Below, piece after piece: positions 8,383 through 16,642 of a stretch of DNA of 40,223 nt. A program made the translations under genes and the position numbers. The DNA is from Pseudonocardia lacus (GTDB taxonomy: Bacteria; Actinomycetota; Actinomycetes; Mycobacteriales; Pseudonocardiaceae): the NCBI RefSeq assembly GCF_018531445.1, contig NZ_JAHDTH010000049.1:1-40223 (forward strand). The letters are read 5' to 3'. How positions within the stretch are numbered: the stretch's first letter is position 1; every line of letters starts with the position of its first letter. The notes beneath the pieces were generated by a model. It was not told the origin of the DNA and searched no databases. It saw nothing but the letters and a program-made list of their open reading frames with translations.

Positions 8383-8406
8383 GTTCACATCCATGAACTA
8401 GGTTCA
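8383..8406. promoter_or_regulatory. Inverted GTTCA/TGAAC repeats, likely IclR operator
   Basis: Between iclR and kduI the sequence reads GTTCA, 6 bases, TGAAC, TAG, GTTCA, giving two overlapping inverted repeats (8383-8398 and 8394-8406). It ends five bases before the predicted -35 of kduI and overlaps the place where an iclR -35 would lie (possible iclR -10 TACGAT at 8366-8371, reverse strand). The position fits an operator for both genes. Binding itself is inference. Confidence 0.5.
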
Positions 8407-8411
8407 AGCTC

Positions 8412-8440
8412 TTGACCGACTTCCGAGGCATCCATACAGT
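8412..8440 (+). promoter_or_regulatory. Predicted promoter of the kdu operon
   Basis: TTGACC at 8412-8417 and TACAGT at 8435-8440 are separated by exactly 17 bases, a good match to the actinobacterial housekeeping promoter. A transcript would start near 8447, about 40 bases before the kduI GTG. The only recognisable operator-like repeats lie directly upstream. Confidence 0.55.
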
Positions 8441-8485
8441 CCTCGATTCACAGGAGTGATCTCAGTTCACATATGAGGAGACCGC

Positions 8486-9304
8486 GTGATCCAGGTCCGG
8501 TACTCGGCAGCACCGTCGAGCGTGGAGACAGCCCGCACCTCCGAGTTGCGGGAGAACTTCCTCGTCGACGACCTGTTCCGGGACGGCGAGGTCCGCGGCG
8601 TCTACACCCACGACGACCGGATGGTCGTCGGCGGCGCGGTCCCGGGGGACGCACAGCTCCCCCTGCCGGCCTGGACCGAGGTCCTGGGCGTGGCCTCGCA
8701 CCTGGAGCGCCGCGAGCTCGGCGTCCTCAACGTCGGCGAGCCCGGGCACGTCCTGGTCGACGGCGAGAAGTTCGAGCTCGGCCACCTCGACGGGCTCTAC
8801 GTCGGGCGCGGCCGCGAGGTCGGCTTCGCCGGTCCGCGCGCCGCCTTCTACTTCGTCACCGCCGCCGCCACCAGCACCCACCCCACGACGAAGCTGGACC
8901 ACGGCGAGGTCGAGCCGGTGCCCGTGGGGTCGGCGCGGGGCGCCAGCGAGCGCCACCTGTTCCGCTACGCCTGGGGCGCGGACCTGCGGACGTCGGGGCT
9001 GCAGTTCGGCGTGACCGTCGTGGCCGACGGCTCGGTGTGGAACACCATGCCGGCGCACCTGCACGACCGGCGCACCGAGGTGTACCTCTACGTCGACCTG
9101 GCCGCCGACGACCGGGTCTTCCACCTCCTCGGCCGCCCCGGCGCCACCCGGCACCTGGTCGTGGCCGACCGGCAGGCGGTCATCTCCCCGCCCTGGTCCA
9201 TCCACTCCGGCGCGGGCACGGGCCCCTACGCGTTCGTCTGGGCGATGGCCGGTGAGAACAACGACTACACCGACCTCTCCCCCGTCGCGCTGACGGACCT
9301 GTGA
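8486..9304 (+). CDS. kduI: 5-dehydro-4-deoxy-D-glucuronate isomerase (KduI)
   Basis: A 272-residue cupin-type isomerase that converts 5-keto-4-deoxyuronate to 2,5-diketo-3-deoxygluconate in breakdown of pectin, alginate-like or glycosaminoglycan uronates; some homologues act on hexuronates directly. The zinc site of the family is visible: H191, H193 and E198 in PAHLHDRRTEVYLY, plus H240 in PPWSIHSGAG. Length matches KduI (about 275). The GTG at 8486 follows GAGGAG at 8475-8480. It is the first gene of the operon and overlaps kduD by four bases (GTGA). Confidence 0.93.
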   Translation: MIQVRYSAAPSSVETARTSELRENFLVDDLFRDGEVRGVYTHDDRMVVGGAVPGDAQLPLPAWTEVLGVASHLERRELGVLNVGEPGHVLVDGEKFELGHLDGLYVGRGREVGFAGPRAAFYFVTAAATSTHPTTKLDHGEVEPVPVGSARGASERHLFRYAWGADLRTSGLQFGVTVVADGSVWNTMPAHLHDRRTEVYLYVDLAADDRVFHLLGRPGATRHLVVADRQAVISPPWSIHSGAGTGPYAFVWAMAGENNDYTDLSPVALTDL

Positions 9305-10089
9305 GCACCGGCGTGGGGACCCCCGCGGCCGAGCCGCGCTCGCCGTTCGACCTGCACGGCCGGTGCGCCGTGGTGACCGGGGCCGGGCGCGGTCTCGGCC
9401 GGGCCGTCGCGCTCGGCCTGGCGCGGGCCGGCGCCGACCTGGTGCTGGTCGGTCGGCCCGACAACCGGGCCTGCACCGAGGAGGCGGCCCGCGACCTCGG
9501 GCGCGACGTCGAGGTGGTCGACCTCGACGTCGCCGACATCGACGCCGTCGAAGCGGTCGGCGAACGGCTGGCCACCGGCCGCCGGGTCGACGTCCTGGTG
9601 AACAACGCCGGCGTCATCGACCGGGAGGACGCCGCCGCCGTCGGCCCCGATGCGTGGGCCCGGGTGCTGGACACCAACCTCACCGGGCTGTTCTTCCTGA
9701 CCCAGCGGATCGGCCGCCCCATGCTCGAACGCGGCCACGGCAAGATCGTCAACATCGCCAGCCTGCTGTCGTTCCAGGGCGGGCTGCGGGTGGCGTCCTA
9801 CGCCGCCAGCAAGCACGGCGTCGCCGGCGTCACCAGGGCCCTGGCCAACGAGTGGGGGCCGCACGGCGTGCAGGTCAACGCCATCGCCCCCGGCTACATG
9901 GCCACCGACAACACCACGGCGCTGCGGGAGGACCCGGACCGCTCGCGGGCCATCCTCGAGCGCATCCCCGCCGGCCGCTGGGGCACCGCCGACGACGTCG
10001 CCGGTGCGGCCGTGTTCCTCAGCTCGCCCGCCGCCGACTACGTCAACGGCCACGTCCTGGTCGTGGACGGCGGCTGGATGGCCCGCTGA
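9301..10089 (+). CDS. kduD: SDR dehydrogenase, KduD-like (2-dehydro-3-deoxy-D-gluconate 5-dehydrogenase)
   Basis: A 262-residue classical short-chain dehydrogenase. KduD reduces 2,5-diketo-3-deoxygluconate, the KduI product, to 2-keto-3-deoxygluconate with NAD(P)H. Visible residues: cofactor motif TGAGRGLG (26-33), NNAG, catalytic S154, Y167 and K171 (YAASK), and NAIAPGYMATDNT after it, which is characteristic of the KduD/gluconate 5-dehydrogenase group. The start overlaps the kduI stop. The specific assignment rests on the neighbour as well as the sequence; gluconate 5-dehydrogenase activity is the main alternative. Confidence 0.85.
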   Translation: MSTGVGTPAAEPRSPFDLHGRCAVVTGAGRGLGRAVALGLARAGADLVLVGRPDNRACTEEAARDLGRDVEVVDLDVADIDAVEAVGERLATGRRVDVLVNNAGVIDREDAAAVGPDAWARVLDTNLTGLFFLTQRIGRPMLERGHGKIVNIASLLSFQGGLRVASYAASKHGVAGVTRALANEWGPHGVQVNAIAPGYMATDNTTALREDPDRSRAILERIPAGRWGTADDVAGAAVFLSSPAADYVNGHVLVVDGGWMAR

Positions 10090-10176
10090 CCCGCCCGACC
10101 CGACCCCGGGGCCCGCGGCCCCACCTGACGTCCCGACCCACCCGACCTCCCGGCGCCCAGAAACCGAGGATCGACG

Positions 10177-11268
10177 ATGACCTTGACCTTCCGCCCCGCC
10201 GCCGTGCTGCTCAGCCTCTGCCTGACCGCGTTGGCGGTCACCGCCTGCGGCGGCGGACCCGAAGCCGGCGCCGGCGGCTCCGCCGACACCGGCACCTGCG
10301 ACCCGGCCGACATCACGCTGGTCGGGCAGGTCCGCAACGAGTCCAACCCGTACGAGGCGTCGTGGCTGGACGGCGGGGACACCTTCGCGGCCTCGGTCGG
10401 CCTGCAGCAGCAGCGGCTGACCTACGACGGGGAGTCCACCAAGCAGCAGGAGCAGATCCGCCAGCTCCTGGCGAGCGGGCGCACCGAGTGCATGGTCCTC
10501 AACGTCCTGCCCAACGGCGACTCCGACACCACCCCGATCGTCCGGGCCGCCGACGCCGCCGGGGCCTACCTGGTGACCCAGTGGAACAAGCCGGCCCAGC
10601 TCCAGCCGCGCGACTACGACCGCTGGATCAGCCACATCACCTACGACGGCGTCGAGTCCGGCGAGCAGATCGCCGGGTCGCTGTTCGAGGCGATGGGCGG
10701 ATCGGGTGGCGTCATCGCCCTGCAGGGCGTCCTGGACACCGCGGCCGCGAAGGACCGCTTCGCCGGGCTGGAGAAGGCGCTGGCCGCCAACCCGGGGATC
10801 ACCCTGCTCGACCAGCAGTCCGCGAACTTCTCCCGCGCCGAGGCGCTTACCGTCACCGAGACCCTGCTCACCAAGCACGGGGACCAGGTCACGGGCATCT
10901 GGGCGGCCAACGACGACATGGCGCTGGGCGCCCTGCAGGCGCTGGAGCAGGCGGGCCGCGCCGGCCAGGTCGCCGTGGTCGGCATCGACGCCGTCCCGGA
11001 CGCCCTCACCGCCATCGGCGAGTCGCGGATGACCGCGACGGTCTCCAGCGACGGCCCCTGGCAGGGCGGCATCGGGCTGGCCATCGGCTACTGCGTCGCC
11101 ACCGGCGAGCTCGACATGGCCGACGTCGCCGCCGAGCAGCGCGCGTTCTACGCCGAGCAGTTCCTCATCACGAAGGACAACGTCAGCGAGTTCCAGGACC
11201 CCGGGACCGACCCCGCCGACTTCGAGTGCGCCAACGTCTTCAACCGCACCGCGGGGCCGCTGGCGTGA
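10177..11268 (+). CDS. Sugar ABC transporter substrate-binding lipoprotein
   Basis: A 363-residue periplasmic-binding-protein type 1 of the ribose/RbsB class, held outside the membrane by a lipid anchor. The signal peptide ends in a lipobox with C24 (VTAC), followed by a Gly/Ala/Ser-rich spacer. The two-lobe fold is recognisable from VGQVRNESNPYEASWLDG near the start, and from GGVIALQGVLDTAAAKDRFA, TGIWAANDDMALGALQAL and VVGIDAVPDALTAI later. It captures the sugar for the two permeases and ATPase that follow. The start is 87 bases after kduD, and its stop overlaps the permease start (GTGA). Confidence 0.92.
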   Translation: MTLTFRPAAVLLSLCLTALAVTACGGGPEAGAGGSADTGTCDPADITLVGQVRNESNPYEASWLDGGDTFAASVGLQQQRLTYDGESTKQQEQIRQLLASGRTECMVLNVLPNGDSDTTPIVRAADAAGAYLVTQWNKPAQLQPRDYDRWISHITYDGVESGEQIAGSLFEAMGGSGGVIALQGVLDTAAAKDRFAGLEKALAANPGITLLDQQSANFSRAEALTVTETLLTKHGDQVTGIWAANDDMALGALQALEQAGRAGQVAVVGIDAVPDALTAIGESRMTATVSSDGPWQGGIGLAIGYCVATGELDMADVAAEQRAFYAEQFLITKDNVSEFQDPGTDPADFECANVFNRTAGPLA

Positions 11269-12269
11269 CCGTCGCGCCACCGGTCGACACCCGACCGGCC
11301 CGCGCACGGCGACGCCGCGGCGTGTCGGTCGGCGCCGCCGGCCCGCTGATCACCCTGGTCGTCGTGGTGGTGGTCTTCGCCGCGCTCGCCCCGCAGTTCC
11401 GCACCCCGGGCAACATCGCCAACATCCTCGACGCCGCGGCCGTGCTGGCCGTCGTCACCTGCGGGACCACGTTCGTGCTGCTGCTCGGCTCGATCGACCT
11501 GTCCGCGGCCGGGGTGATGGCCGCGTCGTCGCTGACGGTGGCGCTGCTGGTGGAGAACACCCGCAACGGCGCGGACCACGGCCTCCTCGGGATCGTCGTC
11601 GCCGTGCTGCTGGGCGCGGCGCTGGGCGGCCTGAGCGGCCTGCTGCTGGTCCTGCTGCGGGTGCCGTCGTTCATGACCACGCTCGGGGTGTCGGCGGTCG
11701 GCCTCGGGATCGCGACGCTGCTGTTCGCGGGCGTCCAACCCGGGGTGGTCGACGCCGGCCTGCGGGGCTGGGCGACCGGCCGCTTCCTCGGGTTCACCCA
11801 CCTCACCTGGATCGCCGCGGCCTGCGTCCTGGTCGGCTGGGTGGTGCAGCGCCACACCCGGCTCGGGCGCTACGCCATGGCGATCGGGGGCGGGGAGGAG
11901 GTGCTCGCGCTGTCCGGGGTCCGGGTGGCGCCGTACAAGGTCGCGGTGTTCACCATGGCCGGCGCGTTCTACGGCCTCGGCGCGGTCATGGTCACCAGCC
12001 AGCTCGGCTCGGGGGTCGTGCAGGCCGGGGCCGACTACAGCTTCTCCGCGATCACCGCGGCCGTGGTCGGCGGCACCCTGCTGGTGGGCGGGCGGGGCGG
12101 GGTCCTGCACTCCACCGTGGGGGTGCTCCTGCTCACCGTCCTGGCCAACGGGTTGGTGCTGGTCGGGGTCAGCCCGTACGTGCAGGGCGGGGTGCAGGGC
12201 CTGATCGTCGTCGTCGCCGTGGCGGCCGCAGCCGCGCCGCTGCGCCATCGGAACCAGGTGGTCAAATGA
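11265..12269 (+). CDS. Sugar ABC transporter permease (RbsC type), first copy
   Basis: A 334-residue permease of the branched-chain/ribose (BPD_transp_2) class with about eight to ten membrane helices after a basic cytoplasmic N-terminus (residues 1-22, RPARARRRRG). Family stretches are GTTFVLLLGSIDLSAAGVMA, RVPSFMTTLGVSAVGLGIAT and AITAAVVGGTLLVGGRGGVL. It forms the channel together with the second permease encoded after the ATPase, either as a heterodimer or as alternative subunits. The GTG overlaps the upstream stop and its own stop overlaps the ATPase ATG, so all four transporter genes are translationally linked. Confidence 0.9.
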   Translation: MTVAPPVDTRPARARRRRGVSVGAAGPLITLVVVVVVFAALAPQFRTPGNIANILDAAAVLAVVTCGTTFVLLLGSIDLSAAGVMAASSLTVALLVENTRNGADHGLLGIVVAVLLGAALGGLSGLLLVLLRVPSFMTTLGVSAVGLGIATLLFAGVQPGVVDAGLRGWATGRFLGFTHLTWIAAACVLVGWVVQRHTRLGRYAMAIGGGEEVLALSGVRVAPYKVAVFTMAGAFYGLGAVMVTSQLGSGVVQAGADYSFSAITAAVVGGTLLVGGRGGVLHSTVGVLLLTVLANGLVLVGVSPYVQGGVQGLIVVVAVAAAAAPLRHRNQVVK

Positions 12270-13816
12270 GTGCGCACCCCCGAGCCGCGGTGCGGCCCGC
12301 TCCCCCGGTGCTGGAGGTCCGCGGCCTGGTCAAGGCCTACCCCGGGGTCCGGGCGCTGGACGGGGTCGACCTGCAGGTGCGCCGCAACGAGGTGCTCGGC
12401 CTGGCCGGGGAGAACGGCGCGGGCAAGTCGACGCTGCTCAAGGCGCTCGTCGGGCTGGTCCGCCCGGACGCCGGGGAGATCCGCGTGCGCGGGGAGCGCG
12501 TCCGGCTGCGCAGCGTCCAGGACGCCGCCGACCACGGCATCGGCATGGTGTTCCAGGAGCAGTCGCTGGTCGGGAACCTCACCGCCGCGGAGAACATCGT
12601 CCTGGGCAGCGAGGGCCCCGGCGTGCGCCACGGGTTCTACCGCTGGGCCACCATGCGCCGCCTCGCCCAGGAGCAGCTCGACAAGATCGGGTCCACCATC
12701 GACCCGCTGGCCCGCACCGACTCGCTCACCTTCGCCGAGCGGCAGATGGTCGAGATCGCCAAGGTGCTGCGCATCGAGCAGCGCACCCACGACACCCCCG
12801 TCGTGATCCTCGACGAGCCCACGTCCGTGCTCGAACCGGGCGAGATCGAGACCCTGTTCGAGCAGGTGCGCCGGCTGCGGGAGTTCGCATCGGTCGTCTT
12901 CGTCTCCCACCGCCTCGACGAGGTGCTCGACGTCTGCGACCGCGTCTACGTGCTGCGCGGGGGGCGCGCCGTCGGCGAGATCCGCCCGGCCGAGGCCGAG
13001 CCGGGCCGGCTGCACCGGATGATGATCGGGTCGACGGCCGCGGAGGACCACTACCACGGCGGCGCCGCGACCCCCGTCCCACCGACGCGGGAGCCGCTGC
13101 TGACCGTCCGCGGCCTGACCGGCACCACGTTCCGCGACGTGGACCTCGACGTCCGCGCCGGGGAGATCGTGGCCGTGGTCGGCGTCCACGGCTCGGGCCG
13201 CGAGGAGCTGTGCCGCGCCCTCTTCGGGGCGGTGGCGACGTCCGCGGGAGAGGTGCTGCTCGACGGCCGGAAGCTGGCCCTGACCGGTCCGCGCGCGGCG
13301 TGCGCCGCCGGGGTGGGGTACGTGCCGGCCGAGCGCAAGATCGAGGGCATGGTCGGGCCGATGTCCGTGGCCGACAACATGACACTGGCCAAGCAGGGGG
13401 TGCGCTGCGCCGGACCCGTAGTCGTGCCGCGGCGCCAGGCCGCGGTCGTCGACCGCTGGATCAGCCGGCTCTCCATCCGCACGCCCGGGCGCCGCACCGC
13501 CATCGGGCGCCTCTCCGGGGGCAACCAGCAGAAGGTCGTGCTGGCCCGCTGGCTGGTGGGCGGCGACGTCCGGCTGCTCCTGCTGGACCACCCCACCCGT
13601 GGCCTGGACGTCGGGGCGCGCTCGGAGGTGTACCGGCTCATGCGCGAGCTGGCCGGCAACGGCGTGGCCACGCTGCTGCTGGCCGACAGCCTGGAGGAGG
13701 CCATCGGCATGGCCGACCGGGTGGTCGTGATGAGCGACGGCCGGGTCACGACCGAGGTGCCCTGCCCCGCGGGCGGCAAGCCGAGCCCCCTGGACCTGGT
13801 CAAGGAGATGGTGTGA
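12266..13816 (+). CDS. Sugar ABC transporter ATPase, two fused domains (RbsA/XylG type)
   Basis: A 516-residue protein with two ABC domains. Domain 1: Walker A GENGAGKST (48-56), Q-loop GMVFQEQ, atypical signature LTFAERQ (154-160), Walker B ILDEPTS with E184, and switch H215. Domain 2: degenerate Walker A GVHGSGREE (306-314), canonical signature LSGGNQQ (416-422), and Walker B LLLLDHPTRGLDVG, where the catalytic Glu is His (H442). Paired head to tail, one composite site is complete (Walker A and Glu of domain 1 with signature of domain 2) and the other is degenerate. This is usual for the class, though the Asp-His change is less so. Confidence 0.92.
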   Translation: MSAHPRAAVRPAPPVLEVRGLVKAYPGVRALDGVDLQVRRNEVLGLAGENGAGKSTLLKALVGLVRPDAGEIRVRGERVRLRSVQDAADHGIGMVFQEQSLVGNLTAAENIVLGSEGPGVRHGFYRWATMRRLAQEQLDKIGSTIDPLARTDSLTFAERQMVEIAKVLRIEQRTHDTPVVILDEPTSVLEPGEIETLFEQVRRLREFASVVFVSHRLDEVLDVCDRVYVLRGGRAVGEIRPAEAEPGRLHRMMIGSTAAEDHYHGGAATPVPPTREPLLTVRGLTGTTFRDVDLDVRAGEIVAVVGVHGSGREELCRALFGAVATSAGEVLLDGRKLALTGPRAACAAGVGYVPAERKIEGMVGPMSVADNMTLAKQGVRCAGPVVVPRRQAAVVDRWISRLSIRTPGRRTAIGRLSGGNQQKVVLARWLVGGDVRLLLLDHPTRGLDVGARSEVYRLMRELAGNGVATLLLADSLEEAIGMADRVVVMSDGRVTTEVPCPAGGKPSPLDLVKEMV

Positions 13817-14811
13817 GCACCCCCGCCGCCGGCACCGCGGAGCCCTCGGGATCCGCCGCGGTCGCGGCCGGCCCCACCGCGACCGAGCGGCTCACCTCGC
13901 TGATGCCCGTCCTCGCCCTGGCGGTCCTGGTCGTCGCCCTGGCCGCGGTCGACCCCGACTTCCTGCGCCGATCGAGCCTGATGGCGGTGGTCGACGCGGC
14001 CGCGCCGCTGGCCGTCCTCGCCGCCGGGGCGACCCTCGTCGTCCTCTGCGGCGGCATCGACCTGTCCATCGCCGCGCTGGCCTCGCTGTCCTCCGTGCTG
14101 CTCGCGCTCTGGCTGCCCGGCCTCGACGCGCTGGCCTGGCCGGCCGTGGTCGCCGCGGCCGCCGTCGCGGGCGCGCTGCAGGGGGCCGCGCACGTGTTCC
14201 TCCGCATCCCGTCGTTCATCGTCACGCTGGGCGGGATGAGCATCTTCTCCTCCATCGCGCTGGTGGTCTCCGGCGCCGCGACGGTGCCCGTCGACGACGA
14301 CACCTCGATCCGGTGGGGCTTCACCCGGGTCCTGGGCAGCGTGCCCTCGGCCGCCGTCGTCGCGGTCGCGGTGGTGGCCGCGCTGGCCCTGCTGGTCACG
14401 CTCACCCCCCTGGACAGCGCGATCAAGGCCACCGGCTACTCCGAGGCCGCGGCGAGGCTGGCCGGCGTCCCCGTCGACCTGGTCAAGGTCGGCGCGTTCG
14501 CCGTGTCCGGTGCCTGCGCCGGGCTGGCCGCCGTGCTGCTGGTGGCGCGCACGTTCAGCGGGGGGCCCACGCTGGCCGACTCCCTGCTGCTGCCCGCCGT
14601 CGCCGCGATCGTCGTCGGCGGCACCGCGATCACCGGCGGGCACGGCGGCGTGTGGCGGACGCTGGTCGGCGCCCTCGTCGTCACGCTGCTGCGGGTGGGG
14701 TTGTCCACCGTCGGCGTCTCCGCCGCGTACGAGTCGATCCTCTACGGCGCGATCATCGTCGTCGCGGTCGCGCTCACCCTCGACCGGTCGAAGGTGCTGG
14801 TCGTCAAGTGA
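13813..14811 (+). CDS. Sugar ABC transporter permease (RbsC type), second copy
   Basis: A 332-residue membrane protein of the same family as the permease at 11265, with about eight to ten helices. Matching blocks are GATLVVLCGGIDLSIAALAS, RIPSFIVTLGGMSIFSSIAL and AIVVGGTAITGGHGGVWRTL. The order binding protein, permease, ATPase, permease suggests a heterodimeric channel. Starts GTG, overlapping the ATPase stop by four bases. The N-terminal 25 residues are Ala/Gly/Thr-rich and probably disordered in the cytoplasm. Confidence 0.9.
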   Translation: MSTPAAGTAEPSGSAAVAAGPTATERLTSLMPVLALAVLVVALAAVDPDFLRRSSLMAVVDAAAPLAVLAAGATLVVLCGGIDLSIAALASLSSVLLALWLPGLDALAWPAVVAAAAVAGALQGAAHVFLRIPSFIVTLGGMSIFSSIALVVSGAATVPVDDDTSIRWGFTRVLGSVPSAAVVAVAVVAALALLVTLTPLDSAIKATGYSEAAARLAGVPVDLVKVGAFAVSGACAGLAAVLLVARTFSGGPTLADSLLLPAVAAIVVGGTAITGGHGGVWRTLVGALVVTLLRVGLSTVGVSAAYESILYGAIIVVAVALTLDRSKVLVVK

Positions 14812-14842
14812 GACAGCCGCTGCCCCACCGAGGAAGGCCCGC

Positions 14843-16348
14843 ATGACCACCGTCGCCACCGGCCGCTCCGCGCTCCTGCCCGCGGTCCGCTCGTTCCTGT
14901 CCTCCCCCAAGCGGCTGCTCATCGACGGTGCCTGGGTGGACGCCGCGGACGGCCGGACCTTCGCCACCACCGACCCCTCCACCGAGGACGTGCTCGCCCG
15001 GGTCGCCCACGCGTCCGCCGTGGACGTCGATCGCGCGGTCGCGGCGGCGCGCACCGCGTTCGAAGCGCCCTCGCCGTGGTCGCGGATGACGCCGCGCGAC
15101 CGGTCCCACCTGCTGTGGCGCATCGGCGACCTGGTCGAGGCCCACGCCGAGGAGCTCGCCCAGCTGGAGGCCCTCGACAACGGCAAGCGGGTCTGGGCGG
15201 CCCGGGACGGCGACGTCGCCACGGCCGCGGAGCTGTTCCGCTACGCCGCCGGCTGGGCCACCCGGATGGAGGGCACGACGATCCCGGTGTCGGTGCCCGG
15301 GCGGTCGTTCCACGCCTACACGCGCCGGGAGCCCATCGGCGTCGTCGCGGGCATCGTGCCGTGGAACTTCCCGCTGCTCATGGCCTGCTTCAAGGTCGTC
15401 CCGGCCATCGCGGCGGGCAACACCGTGGTCCTGAAGCCGGCCGAGCAGACCCCGCTGACCGCCCTGCGGTTGGGCGAGTTGCTGATCGGGGCCGGGGTCC
15501 CCGCCGGGGTCGTCAACGTGGTGACCGGCCACGGCGACACCGGCGCCGCGCTGGTCGCGCACCCCGGGGTGGACAAGGTGGCCTTCACCGGCAGCACCGA
15601 GGTCGGCAAGAAGATCGCCGCCGCGGCCGCCGGAAACCTCAAGAAGGTGTCGCTCGAACTCGGCGGCAAGGCACCCAACATCGTCTTCGCCGACGCCGAC
15701 CTCGACTCCGCCGTGGCCGGCGCCGTCCTCGGCGGCTACTTCAACGAGGGGCAGTGCTGCGTCAACGCCTCGCGCCTCTACGTCCAGCGGGCCGTCTTCG
15801 ACGAGGTCGTCGAGGGTGTGGCGGCCGCCGCGGAGGCCATCAGGGTCGGCGACGGCTTCGACCCGGGCTCGGACATGGGCCCGCTCGTCTCGGCGGAGCA
15901 GCACGAGAAGGTGCTGTCCTGTGTCCGCGGCGCGGTCGCGGAGGGCGCCGTCCTCAGCGCGGGCAGCACGCGGGCCGCCCGCGACCGCGGCTACTTCGTG
16001 ACCCCGACCCTGCTCACGTCGGTGACCGGGGGGATGGCGGTGCAGACCGACGAGATCTTCGGGCCGGTGGTGACCGCGGTGCCCTTCGACACCGAGGACG
16101 AGGTCGTCGCCGCGGCCAACGACACGGTCTACGGCCTGGCCGCGGGCGTCTGGTCGGGCGACCTCGGCACGGCCCACCGGGTCGGGTCGCGGCTGCGGGC
16201 CGGCACGGTCTGGCTCAACACCTGGCACGCCGACGACGTCACGCTGCCGCGGGGCGGGTTCAAGCAGTCCGGGTGGGGCCGCGAGCTCGGAGCGTCCGGA
16301 CTCGACGACTACACCGAGCTCAAGACGGTCGTCGCCGAGCTGCGCTGA
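14843..16348 (+). CDS. NAD(P)-dependent aldehyde dehydrogenase
   Basis: A 501-residue cytoplasmic aldehyde dehydrogenase with all core residues: PWNFP (oxyanion Asn), KPAEQTPLTAL, FTGSTEVGKKI for the cofactor, general base E272 in LELGGKAPN and nucleophile C306 in NEGQCC. The C-terminal EIFGPVV and PRGGFKQSGWGRELG are also typical. In a uronate operon it might oxidise a semialdehyde formed after cleavage of 2-keto-3-deoxygluconate, or 2,5-dioxopentanoate in the oxidative route; the sequence alone does not decide. The ATG has GAGGAAGG upstream, 31 bases after the permease gene. Confidence 0.9.
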   Translation: MTTVATGRSALLPAVRSFLSSPKRLLIDGAWVDAADGRTFATTDPSTEDVLARVAHASAVDVDRAVAAARTAFEAPSPWSRMTPRDRSHLLWRIGDLVEAHAEELAQLEALDNGKRVWAARDGDVATAAELFRYAAGWATRMEGTTIPVSVPGRSFHAYTRREPIGVVAGIVPWNFPLLMACFKVVPAIAAGNTVVLKPAEQTPLTALRLGELLIGAGVPAGVVNVVTGHGDTGAALVAHPGVDKVAFTGSTEVGKKIAAAAAGNLKKVSLELGGKAPNIVFADADLDSAVAGAVLGGYFNEGQCCVNASRLYVQRAVFDEVVEGVAAAAEAIRVGDGFDPGSDMGPLVSAEQHEKVLSCVRGAVAEGAVLSAGSTRAARDRGYFVTPTLLTSVTGGMAVQTDEIFGPVVTAVPFDTEDEVVAAANDTVYGLAAGVWSGDLGTAHRVGSRLRAGTVWLNTWHADDVTLPRGGFKQSGWGRELGASGLDDYTELKTVVAELR

Positions 16349-16389
16349 CCCCCACCGATCCCGTTCCACCACCCGAGAAGGAGACCCCC

Positions 16390-16617
16390 GTGCCCAACAT
16401 CACCGTAGAACTGCTCCGCGGCCGGACCCTGGACCAGCGCCGGGCCTTCGTGCAGGCCGTGACCGACAGCGCGGTCGAACTGCTCGGCGCCCGACGCCAG
16501 GACGTCCGCATCGTCTTCACCGAGATCACCCCGGACGTCGTGGCCAACGGTGGCGTGCTCGCCAGCGAGGACGACAGCCGCGCCGGAGTGGTCGCCGCCC
16601 TCGCCGACGAGGCCTGA
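16390..16617 (+). CDS. 4-oxalocrotonate tautomerase family protein
   Basis: A 75-residue tautomerase. After removal of the initiator, Pro2 (PNITVELLRGRT) is the catalytic base of the family, and the TLDQRRAFVQAVTDSAVELL helix matches. Such enzymes interconvert keto and enol forms of small oxo-acids and usually form hexamers or trimers of dimers. The GTG at 16390 follows AAGGAGA. As the last gene of the kdu operon it may act on an enol intermediate of the uronate pathway. That is inference, since the standard Kdu route needs no tautomerase. Confidence 0.85.
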   Translation: MPNITVELLRGRTLDQRRAFVQAVTDSAVELLGARRQDVRIVFTEITPDVVANGGVLASEDDSRAGVVAALADEA

Positions 16618-16642
16618 CCCGGCGCCCGACGACCGCGACCGT

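Noticed and set aside
9363..11264. Very long open frame across kduD and the binding-protein gene
   Set aside because: It is an out-of-frame shadow; only its last part, from the GTG at 11265, codes for the permease.
13051..15222. Leftward 723-codon open frame
   Set aside because: It is antisense to the ATPase, permease and aldehyde dehydrogenase genes, with repetitive Arg/Gly/Asp composition and no family motif.
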